Below, one piece after another: positions 11,720 to 21,874 of a stretch of DNA of 64,000 nucleotides (its first letter is position 1; every line of letters begins with the position of its first letter). This stretch comes from Mangifera indica (taxonomy: Eukaryota; Streptophyta; Magnoliopsida; Sapindales; Anacardiaceae). The stretch lies in the NCBI RefSeq assembly GCF_011075055.1, contig NC_058137.1, forward strand, positions 28,877,463-28,941,462. Direction: 5' to 3'. Below the pieces are notes generated by a model. The model was not told where the DNA came from, did not search any database, and was given only the letters and a program-made list of their open reading frames with translations. A program made the translations under genes and the position numbers.

Positions 11720-14700
11720 ATGTCAAGCAGAGACGAGCCCTTGAATTTCACATCTTCTTCTTTTCCCATCACGGTTTCCGACCAGCTTGACAGCTTATGC
11801 ACTGACTCGGGAAGCGCTTCTCTCATCGGAAGCGCTTCTAATAGCTTCCAAAATGACAACTTATTGAGTGAAGGGAGTGGTAGTGTTCTTAGTAATAGTA
11901 GTATTGATGCTGAGTTCGGGTTCTCTAGACCCGAGTTCAGACTGAGTCAACTCGCTGGTACGGTTGATTTTTATGAGCGTCACGTTTTCTTGTGTTATAA
12001 GAACCCTGCTGTTTGGCCGCCGAGGATCGAGGCTGCTGAGTTCGATCGGTTGCCGAGGCTGTTGGCGGCTGCTGTTGGTTCTAGTAAGGCTGACATGAAG
12101 AGACAGGTTTGTGGGTTCGTTATTGGTGATATGGGTTTGTTTTATTTTGGCTGAATCATGAGGGCTCTTTTTGGTTTGTGAATTTATTGTGTTTTCACAG
12201 TGGGTTGAGGTGCTTGATATGGGGGTTAACGTTATGATTTTTTTTAATGTTAGTTTGGATGAAAGGACTTGAAGCTTTGATTATTGTGGATTTATTCACC
12301 ATTTCAAGTTAAATGATGTCGGTTGCTTTTGTTTTGGAGGAATTGGTGTGGGTTCTCAATGTTTTGTAGAATTGTTCTTGATGCTTGATTAATTCATTTG
12401 GCGGCTCAAGGTTCGTTTTTTATTTTCAAATTTGGATAGGAGAGGCTTCAGGCTTTGATTGAGGTGAATTTATTTCATTTCCGGTGAAATGATGTGAGTA
12501 TTTGGTTGCTTTTTGGACTGGCTGTTTCTTGAGGAGTGATTTAGCAACATTTTCTTGTTGGTTTTTACAAATCTGGTAAATTATTTCTTCTTTTTGTTTT
12601 TGGGATGGGGGCTTGTTTTGTTTGATTTTAAAGGTATTTCTGCTTACTGTTTTGATTTTCAATGTGCACTGGTTTCGATTTTGTGAGTTGAAGTTGATTT
12701 TGGTTCTTCACAAGTTGCTTTTGTATTTTGGAATACACTTTAGGTGTTTTACTATGGACTCGGTTGAACTTCAACTTAAACTGGTTTTAGTTTTTCAGTG
12801 ATTTTAAGTGTTTGGTATCTTGTGATTTTCATTGGGGGTTCAGAGATGTGGGTTGACTCTGTATGCTCTTGAATGAATTTTGTAGTAAAGGTTAGAGTTT
12901 GGTAATGAGCAATCTGACTTTTCAGTGAAAAATTTCCTTGTTACACATGCTTAGATTTTCTGTAGGTTGAGATAAAAACTACTATTACTTATAATACCTA
13001 TTCATGATTATGGTTAGTGTGTGGATATGGAGGGAAATGGTGTTTCGGCTCTGAATATTAGTCATGAATCTTCCTTTAGTGGTCATATAAGTATCTTAAT
13101 GATGCTGCTTGCTATCTTTTTCTTTGATTATGGTTTCAGTGGGACCAAATATGGAGAGTCCTTTAATGTTATGGAAAATTTATGCTATGTAAAGCATTCA
13201 TTTCATCATGAACGTGAGTGGCATAATTGATTACCTGTGTTTTGAAAGATTCAGCAGCCTGAGCATTTATGATTTCTCAAATTTTAGAAGATTAAATTTT
13301 CGTTGAGAAGTGGAATATTCGGAAGATTAATTCCGATGATTGTCTTTAAAGAAATTTGTGACTAATCTTGGTGTCAAAGAAATCCGAAGCCTTGTATCAA
13401 CCTATTTCAAATAATCTGCTTGAGAGCTAGGAAATGCAATCAACTATATTTTATTGGATTTTTAAGTGCTTTTATGATTGAATATCTTTCTTTGAATCTT
13501 TGGTTGGGTTGCCTTTTTTGATTTATTATTAGCTTGTCTATGTTTTCGGGTCTGGATTTGAAATTTTGATTTTCAGTGGTAGGCTGATACGAACCTTAGG
13601 AGAACCACACCTCAAAAGCTAGCTATTGAGATGGGAGAGCCCAAGGTCATATAAACCCCACATTAGTTGCCCATACTTTCCAATGTGGGATCCAAGTCCC
13701 ATACCTTGCACTTGAGATCTTAACATACCACCACGCTCCGGCGCCCTGGCGCCCATGCGGGCTGGCTGTGCACTAGCTCCCTGCTAGCCTCGAGTGAACA
13801 CTGCAATGCCGGCGTCACCACCTGCGCCGCACGATTGCAACTGGGAGACATGGTGATGACTCTGATACCAAATGATACGAACCTTAGGAGAACTGTTGCA
13901 AGATTCACGGGTTAATTAGGCTGAATTAGTGTGATTTGTTTGTATTTTAGTTTCCTAAAATAGCTAATGAATAGTTGTCAATTAAAGCTGTCAATTATTT
14001 TTTATTCTCTAGGATTCTTACCAGATTTAACTTCTTGTATAGTTATATATTTCTGTACCAATATAGATCAAATATATGAAAACCTTTTTATACCATACAA
14101 GTTCATATGGTATCAGAGCAGGAACTCTATTTCCTGAATTCCTAGCCTTCATCTGTATCAGCCTATCTCCTTCCTCTCTAATCTTTTTCATTATGATTTC
14201 TGAGATTTCAGAGACAACCAACACTACAGACCTGCCTACATCCACGACTACCACTCAGGTTCCCACCTCGGAATCCCACTCTATTCAAATTACCACGATT
14301 AAACTAAATGGAAAGAATTTCTTGCGCTGGTCTCAATCCGTGTGCATGTATATCCGTGGTAGGGGCAAGATGGGATATTTGACTAGAGAAAAGAAGGAAC
14401 CTGCATCTGATGATTCTAGCTATGCTACGTGGGACGCGGAGAACTCGATGGTGATGACATGGTTGGTGAATTCGATGAAGGAAGACATAAGCTCCAACTA
14501 TATGTGCTATCATACGGCGAAAGAGCTTTGGGACAATGTCAACCAAATGTACTCAGACTTGGGAAATCAATCTCAGGTATATGAGTTGACTTTGAAGTTG
14601 GAAGAAATTCGCCAAGGTGAGGACACTGTCACTAGGTATTTTAATTCCTTGAAACGTCTTTGGCAAGACTTGGACCTCTTCAATGATTATGAATGGAAAT

Positions 14701-17700
14701 GCACTCATGATTGTAACCATTATAAAAAAATGGTGGAGGATAATCGTATTTTTAAGTTTCTTATTGGACTTAATATGGAGTTTGATGAAGTTAGAGGCAG
14801 GATCATCGGTAGACAACCACTTCCATCTATCGGTGAAGTGTTCTCTGAAGTCCGCCGTGAGGAGAGTCGCCGTCTTGTTATGCTCGGCAAGAAAAACCCT
14901 AGCAGTCCTATTGAAAACTTTGCTCTTGCGGCCGGGGTGAATGCTAGCCGAAATACTAACAAGAAATCCAATGACAAGCCTCGTGTTTGGTGTGACTATT
15001 GCGACAAACCACGTCATACACGTGAGACATGCTGGAAACTTCATGGAAAGCCAGCAAATTGGAAGGGCTCTCATGAAGGACGGTTTAATAAGACTCCTAC
15101 TGCACATGAGGCTGATTCGGCCTCCTTCAACAAAGAGCAAATTGATCAAATCCTGAAATTGCTGAAGTTCAACTCAGGTTCATCTAGTGCTCCTAATGCT
15201 TCAGTGGCTCAAACAGGTAATGATTTTAAGGCATTATCTTGTCACTCACTAAATTATTCTACTCCTTGGATCATAGATTCGGGAGCCTCTGATCATATGA
15301 CGAGTTTGTCTAGCTTGTTTCATTCTTACTATCCTTGTTCTGGCCATGAAAAAATTCGTATAGCAGATGGAACTTATTCTTCTGTAGTCGGCAAAGGTTT
15401 GGTAAATCTTTCAAAAAATATTTCCTTAAAGAACGTCTTACATGTTCCTAAACTTACTTGTAATCTACTATCGGTTAGCAAATTATCCAGAGACTCTAAC
15501 TGCCGTGTTACTTTCTTTGAATCATATTGTGTTTTCCAGGAACTGAACTCGGAGAAGATGATTGGCAGTGCTAAATTAATCAATGGCCTCTATTATTTTG
15601 AAGATCAAGATTCCAAGAATAAAGAAGCTCAAGGCTTAAGTGGTATTAGTTCTACTCTAGTTAAGGATAAAATTATGCTTTGGCATTATAGACTAGGGCA
15701 TCCTAGTTTTCCTTATCTTAAAAAACTATTTCCTAGTTTATTTAAAGATTTCGATTGTTCTAAACTATATTGTGAGAATTGCATTTAATCTAAGAGTCAT
15801 AAGACTGTTTATCATCCTAAAACTTATCAAGCTTCAAAACCATTTTACTTAATCCATAGTGACATTTGGGGTCCGTCAAAGATTAATACACCCTCAAATA
15901 AAAAATGGTTTGTGACGTTTATTGATGATCATACCTGTTTATGTTGGGTTTACCTAATGTCAGAAAAATCTGAGGTTGAAAAACTATTTAAAATGTTTTA
16001 CTCAATGATTGAAAACCATTTTGAAACCAAAATTGGGATTCTTCACACAGATAATGGAACTGAATACTTTAAAAGAATTCTTGGAAGTTTTTTCACTGAA
16101 AAAGGGATTCATCATCAAACTACTTGTGTCAATACACCTCAGCAAAATGGTATTGCTGAGCGCAAAAATAAACATCTTCTTGAAGTTTCTCGAGCTATTA
16201 TGTTTTCAATGAATGTTCCTAAATATTTATAGGGAGAAGCTGTCTTAACTGCATCTTATCTTATTAATAGAATGCCTACTCGTGTTTTGAATTATATTAC
16301 TCTGCTTGATTGTTTAAAAAATTTTTTTCCTGAATCAAGAATACCTTCAAATCTTCCTATTAAAATATTTGGGTGCACAGCATATATCCACATAAATAGT
16401 AAAGGAAGATCTAAACTTGATCCGAGGGCAGAAAAATGTATTTTTATTGGTTATGCTCCAAACAAAAAAGGATACAAGTGTTTTAATCCACAAACTAAAA
16501 AAATAGTTGTTTCTATGGATGTTACATTCCTTGAAAGTCAACCTTTCTTTCAAAAAATTACTCTTCAGGGGGAGATAGGAGAAGAAGGAAATTTTTGGGA
16601 TATTTCTACTATTCTGTTACCTAAAATCATTGATTCTATTGATCCTATTACACCTATTACTGGTTTTATACCTGGTCCCACATCTAAAAATAAACTTTTA
16701 AATAAAGGAAAAATAAATAATACTAAGGAAACAAGTGATCCTGAATCTGTTTTGCCAAACATTTCTGAATCCTCAACAGGGGGAGAAATACTACCCATAG
16801 TTCTCACAGAACATGGTAAAGAGCTCCTAACTTATTCAAGGAAGAAAGCTCCTAACTTATTCAAGGAAGAAAGGTTATAAAAAAAGGGTCATGGTTCCTT
16901 TAGCACCAGTTCAATCAGCTGCTCCGAGAATAGAACCTGAAACTACTCCAGGTAACATTCCTCTTATTCATACTCATGTCTCTAATGACCTAAATGATGA
17001 TTCTATTTCTTATCCAGTACCTAATACTGAGTCTAGTGATCTAGATATTCCTATAGCTATTAGGAAAGCTAAACGTACCTCTCATCCTACATCTCGATAT
17101 CTTTCCTATGCTAAACTCTCAAAGAAACATAATGCCTTTATATCTAAAATATCTAACTTATTTATCCCAAGAAACATACAAGAAGCACTCGATGATCCTG
17201 ACTGGAAATCAGCAGTAATGGAAGAGATTAATGCTCTAAAGAAAAGTGGAACGTGGGAAGTTGTTGATTTACCCAAACATAAAAAAACTGTCGGGTGTAA
17301 ATGGGTGTTTACAGTGAAATGTAAGGCAGATGGAAGTATTAAGAGATACAAGGCGAGATTAGTTGCTAAAGGGTTTACTCAAACATACGGAATTGATTAT
17401 CCGGAAACCTTCGCCCCTGTTGCAAAAATCAATTCCATCCGGGTATTATTGTCTTTAGCTGCTAATTATGATTGACCATTACACCAGTTAGATGTCAAGA
17501 ATGCGTTCTTGAATGGGGATTTAGAAGAAGAGGTGTTTATGAGCCTACCTCCAGGATTTGAGATGATGGGACAAGATAAAGTCTGTAGACTTAAAAAATC
17601 CTTAGATGGCCTTAAACAGTCTCCGAGAGCTTGGTTTGAACGTTTTGGAAAAGCCGTGAAAAGCCATGGTTATCATCAAAGCTAGGTTGACCACACAATG

Positions 17701-20700
17701 TTTTATAAGCGATCGGAGAAAGGTAAAATCTCTATCTTAATCGTCTATGTGGATGATATAATTTTGACAGGTGATGATTTTGAAGAATTAGCAGACTTAA
17801 AGAAGAAGTTGGCACGAGATTTTGAGATGAAAGATCTAGGATTATTAAAATATTTCCTTGGTATGGAGTTCGCTAGATCAAGAAAGGGTATCTTTGTAAA
17901 CCAAAGGAAATATATCCTTGATCTTCTCAGTGAAACAGGTCTCCTAGGTTGTAAAGCTGCCGATACTCCACTTGACGCTAATTTGAAACTTGATCCAGCT
18001 AAAGCTGAAGATGTGACTGATAAGGAAAAATTTCAAAGACTTGTAGGGAAGTTAATCTATCTGTCACATACCCGTCCTGATATTGCTTTTGCTGTGAGTA
18101 TGGTTAGCCAATATATGCACTCACCTGGACAAGAACATTTTAATGCAGCCTATAGAATACTAAGATACCTAAAAGGAACTCCTGGAAAGGGCCTTATGTT
18201 TTGGAAGAATAACAACCTACAAATAGAAGTCTACACTGATGCAGATTGGGCCGGTTGTACTATTGACATACGTTCTATTTCAGGCTACTGTACCTTTATT
18301 GCAGGAAATCTTGTTACATGGCGGAGTAAAAAACAAAATGTTGTGGCTCGAAGTAGTGCTGAGGCTGAGTTCAGGTCTCTTGCTCATGGGATTAGCGAGG
18401 CAATTTGGTTGAAAAGATTGTTTGAAGACTTGAAGATCTCGGTGTCTTATCCTATAAAAGTATATTGTGATAACAAGGCAGCCATTTCAATCGCTCACAA
18501 CCCGGTTTTACACGACAGAACGAAACACATTGAGGTTGACAAGCACTTCATCAAAGAGAAGATTGAAAGTGGGTTAATTTGTCTCTCCTATGTACCAACT
18601 ACAGATCAAATAGCAGACATACTCACCAAAGGGCTGCACAAGGGACAGTTTGAACTTCTAGTTAGCAAGCTAGCTATGGAAGACATCTTCAAGCCAGCTT
18701 GAGGGGGAGTGTTGCAAGATTCACGGGTTAATTAGGCTGAATTAGTGTGATTTGTTTGTATTTCAGTTTCCTAAAATAGCTAATGAATAGTTGTCAATTA
18801 AAGCTGTCAATTATTTTTTATTCTCTAGGATTCTTACCAGATTTAACTTCTTGTATAGTTATATATTTCTGTACCAATATAGATCAAATATATGAAAACC
18901 TTTTTATACCATACAAGTTCATAAGAACCACACCTCAAAAGCTAGCTATTGAGATGGGAGAGCCCAAGGCCATATAAACCCCACACTAGTTGCCCATACT
19001 TTCCAATGTGGGATCCAAGTCCCATACCTTGCACTTGGGATCTTAACATAGGCTAATTAAGGATAGCATGGTGGTACTGTTGGGTTGGTTTATTCTTTCA
19101 ATTATGTTCTCTAAAGTTGATCTTCTACTTCATAACTTATTATTGTCCCTCTCTTTCTTCAGACTCGCTTAACAATATGTGAGGGTCATGATGGAACAGA
19201 AACATCTAATGGGGATGTATTAATTTTCCCAGACATGATCAGATACAGGTCAACTACTAGCTCTTTGTCTCTCTTTAAAGTATTCTTAGATTTTCTCTTA
19301 AAAATTCTTTTTTTCTGCTTTATTACTGATTTTGATGTAGTGAATAATGCAGGAAATTGACTCATTTTGATGTTGACACATTTGTTGAAGAAGTTCTTGT
19401 AAAGAATGGTGAATGGCAGCCTGGTACCCCAGAAACACTTAAGGGTTGGTATGTATTTGTTTGTTCTCATGGGTCCCAAGATCGTCGCTGTGGAGTTTGT
19501 GGACCTGTATTAGTTAGTAGATTCAAAGAAGAAATAGAAACTCATGGTCTTCAGGGGAAAGTGTCTGTTAGCCCTTGCTCACACATTGGGGGGCACAAGT
19601 ATGCCGGAAATGTGATAGTATTTGGATCAAATATCAATGGAAAAGTGACTGGACACTGGTAAGGGGAAAAATCAATCTCTTTATTGATTTCTTTAAACCA
19701 ACTTTTAGCTCTTCTGTAATTTGTTAGCATAAGGTGCATTTAATCATAAACCCTAAACCCTATAGCATTAGTAGATATGATGAAGAATCTTATCATCTCT
19801 TAAGTGAATTTTCGATCAAGAATGTTTTCTTGGTGAGAAAGTGAAGAAAAAAGAAAAGAAAATTTAAGTAGGAGAAGATGCAGTCAAAGAGAATAGAGGA
19901 AGAATCAAAAGAGTTACAAGAATTTTTTAAGATTCGGTGTATTTTAATTTGGAATATACAAGCTGATGTAGTGTTAACTTGGATGATTCTCAAAACCTTT
20001 TTGTTTCCAAAATAACATTCTTGACTGATAACTTGGCTGAGAAGATCATTAGATCCTTCATACACAATTAGTAATTTAAGCATTTGAAGATCAATTTTTT
20101 TTTTAAATTTTGCAGGTACGGGTATGTTACCCCAGATGATGTGCCTCTATTACTTGAGAAGCATATCGGGATAGGAGAAATTGTGGACTGGTCGTGGAGG
20201 TAACTTTTTCTCCTGTGTTTTTTAAACCACTTCTCGTCCCAAAGTTCTAGGATCTTTTAATTGGTTTTTGTGAATTATTTCCATTTTAATCAGTACTCAG
20301 CAGTAGAATGGAGCTAATCAAACTTTTGTTATATGTTTTATCTGTAAAATAGGATCTCATGGTAAATTGTGGTTGTTACTTTTTGGGATGATTTGCCATG
20401 TGATTGCTATATTTTCTTAGGGGAGAGGAGGGTAGTCCATACAGAAAGAAGTAGCCTAGATGTTCTACTCATGATGAAAAATAAGTAGATATTGCAAAAA
20501 TATTTACACTCATTTTCTTGTCTTGGTTCCATATCCAATTAGATGGTATTTAGTGTGTTGAAGTATGTTTTCTCTAACATTTTCTTTCTGATTTCAGGGG
20601 TCAAATGGGTTTATCAGAAGAAGAGCAGAAGAAATCTCAAGAATTAAGGCTCCAACTAAATGGTAAAACCAACATTAAGAGCTGCAGTAAAGAAATGATG

Positions 20701-21015
20701 CTGCTGGGAGAATTGAATGATGAAAATACTGCATCTTGCAGATCTCAAGGTGAGCTTATAGTCTGTTGCCAGCAAAATGGAGACTCTTGTTTTCAGAACC
20801 CCGTCTTACCAGAAAAACTAGACAATTTGGATGCTAATGAGAAAGCAAAAGTGTCAACTGAAAAGAAGAAAAGCCTTTCACGAAGCAGTAGTGGCAAAAG
20901 CACTTCGTCACACAAGGTATGTACAATGCCAACATGGTTTGAAAGCTGGGAGCACGAAGATACTTACGCAGCCCTTTCAGTTGTCTGTGCTGCTGTGTCT
21001 TTTTGTTGCCTATAG
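11720..21015 (+). CDS. Sucrase/ferredoxin-like (Suc_Fer) family protein with altered C-terminus
   Basis: There are five exons: 11720-12106, 19163-19248, 19353-19658, 20116-20199 and 20598-21015. All introns are GT-AG and the phases fit, giving 426 residues. The family has a thioredoxin-like fold. Its yeast members (Apd1, Aim32) bind a [2Fe-2S] cluster through Cys and His. The matching elements are [20 protein letters not shown] (Cys195, Cys204, Cys207) and [17 protein letters not shown] (His235, His239), followed by [10 protein letters not shown]. The C-terminal part is a Ser/Lys-rich linker and then [25 protein letters not shown], which looks like the start of a membrane tail. The frame ends abruptly at 21013-21015 (TAG). 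After a run of five T (21000-21004), a neighbouring frame carries the likely original ending AYSFYKQL and a stop. Intron 1 is 7 kb because of nested retroelements. The gene converges on the SEC14-like gene. Confidence 0.88.
13894..14107 (+). repeat. 5' LTR of the nested Copia element
   Basis: A 214-bp repeat starting TGTTGCAAG and ending GTTCATA, identical to 18710-18923 except for one T/C difference in the TATTT(T/C)AGTTTCC segment. Confidence 0.95.
14193..18702 (+). pseudogene. Copia gag-pol polyprotein, disabled
   Basis: One long frame starts at the ATG at 14193. It shows the gag domain, a CCHC knuckle ([14 protein letters not shown]), the protease motif [12 protein letters not shown], the pre-integrase HYRLGH region, the integrase core ([27 protein letters not shown]), reverse transcriptase ([21 protein letters not shown]) and RNase H ([16 protein letters not shown]). 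It is broken by stops at 15786-15788, 16230-16232, 17473-17475 and 17683-17685. A 25-bp tandem duplication (16823-16847 and 16848-16872) shifts the frame. All the stops are compatible with C-to-T or G-to-A transitions in Gln or Trp codons. The frame is otherwise continuous to 18702. The copy cannot make a full polyprotein. Confidence 0.92.
18710..18923 (+). repeat. 3' LTR of the nested Copia element
   Basis: A 214-bp copy of 13894-14107 with one substitution, directly after the polypurine tract and followed by the AGAAC target duplication. Confidence 0.95.
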
Positions 21016-21874
21016 TTTCTACAAACAGTTGTAATAAAAAATCAAAGCGAATGTGTGTTCATTTTAATGGTATAATGGCTCAAAACCACCTTCTCCTTGT
21101 GTTATCATCATAATGTCATCCTTCTACAGGAAGATCTTCTGGGATATGAGGGCAAAGGGCTTGAAGGAATGCATTAGTCAGATATGTAAATTATCATCAA
21201 GGGTATTTGAAGCCTGAATTATTTCTTTGTTCTTTATGTTTAGTTTGTACCTATACATATATATTCACACCATTTATTGTTTTATGGGAGCTTTTAGTTT
21301 GTAAATTGTTGTCAAACAATGTGAGATATTCATACATAGTCAACATTTTCTCATGTTTTATCAACATAAGATTTGTCTATATGTGCTATTGAATAATGAA
21401 AGGTACATCAAATGGGATGCACTAGAAAATATTATGTTATGATCATACTGAAAAGATTATAATCATTATTTCAATTTCAAAAGTTCATACAAAAGGTTTG
21501 TATCTGTACTAATACTTTATACAGGGTGCTCAATTTCTTGCAGGCATTCTCAGGCTATCCAGGCAGTGCCTGCTGCAATGGCACTTATCATGGAAGATTA
21601 GATTGTGTTGCAGAGGACTCTAGCATTTAAAAATCCCAAGACCTTACTCTTGTATCAGTAGAAGATGATAAATCCACACAAAAGTGGTCAGTGTTAAGCT
21701 ACAACAAATTAGTTGTTGCATCCCTTGCATCAAGTTAGTGCAAGCAAATGCCGTGGCATTTTAATGGCGGAAGGACAACCCCGGTAGCATGAATACATGA
21801 CAGGCCATCGAGTGTTGGGTATTGAAGACAATATGCCGGCTACAAATGTGTAATTAGTATTCCCTAGACTGTAA
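21016..21874. other. Convergent 3' regions between the Suc_Fer-like and SEC14-like genes
   Basis: This is 860 bp of tail-to-tail spacer. The left part is the likely 3' untranslated region of the plus-strand gene. It includes an acceptor-like site at 21130 (CTACAG) followed by a short open segment ending TAG at about 21178, a possible alternative last exon. The right part is the 3' untranslated region of the minus-strand SEC14-like gene. No other gene is seen. Confidence 0.55.

Larger units (their letters stand above)
13889..18928 (+). mobile_element. Copia LTR retrotransposon, 5.03 kb, nested in the TRIM
   Basis: The element runs 13894-18923, with LTRs at 13894-14107 and 18710-18923 (214 bp each, one substitution between them). 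The primer binding site TGGTATCAGAGC at 14108-14119 directly follows the 5' LTR. A polypurine tract (GAGGGGGAG at about 18701-18709) precedes the 3' LTR. The target duplication AGAAC is at 13889-13893 and 18924-18928. The LTRs start TG but end TA rather than CA. Gene order is gag, protease, integrase, reverse transcriptase, RNase H, which defines Copia. It lies in sense orientation in intron 1 of the sucrase/ferredoxin-like gene, so its LTRs could influence that gene's transcript. Confidence 0.95.
13580..19053 (-). mobile_element. TRIM (miniature LTR retroelement), split by a nested Copia element
   Basis: Two 141-bp direct repeats are present: LTR A at 13585-13725, and LTR B at 13873-13893 continued at 18929-19048. 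They flank a 147-bp interior (13726-13872). Read on the minus strand each LTR starts TGTTAAGATC and ends CGTATCA (TG...CA). LTR B is followed by TTTGGTATCAGAG, a tRNA-Met primer binding site (about 13858-13872). The target duplication TAGGC is exact (13580-13584 and 19049-19053). The interior is GC-rich, short and non-coding, as expected for a terminal-repeat retrotransposon in miniature. I counted three substitutions between the LTRs over 141 bases. The undisturbed element is 429 bp; Copia lies inside LTR B. Confidence 0.9.

Noticed and set aside
14304..15149. Long minus-strand frames opposite the Copia gag region
   Set aside because: They are shadows of the plus-strand gag-protease frame and have no domain.
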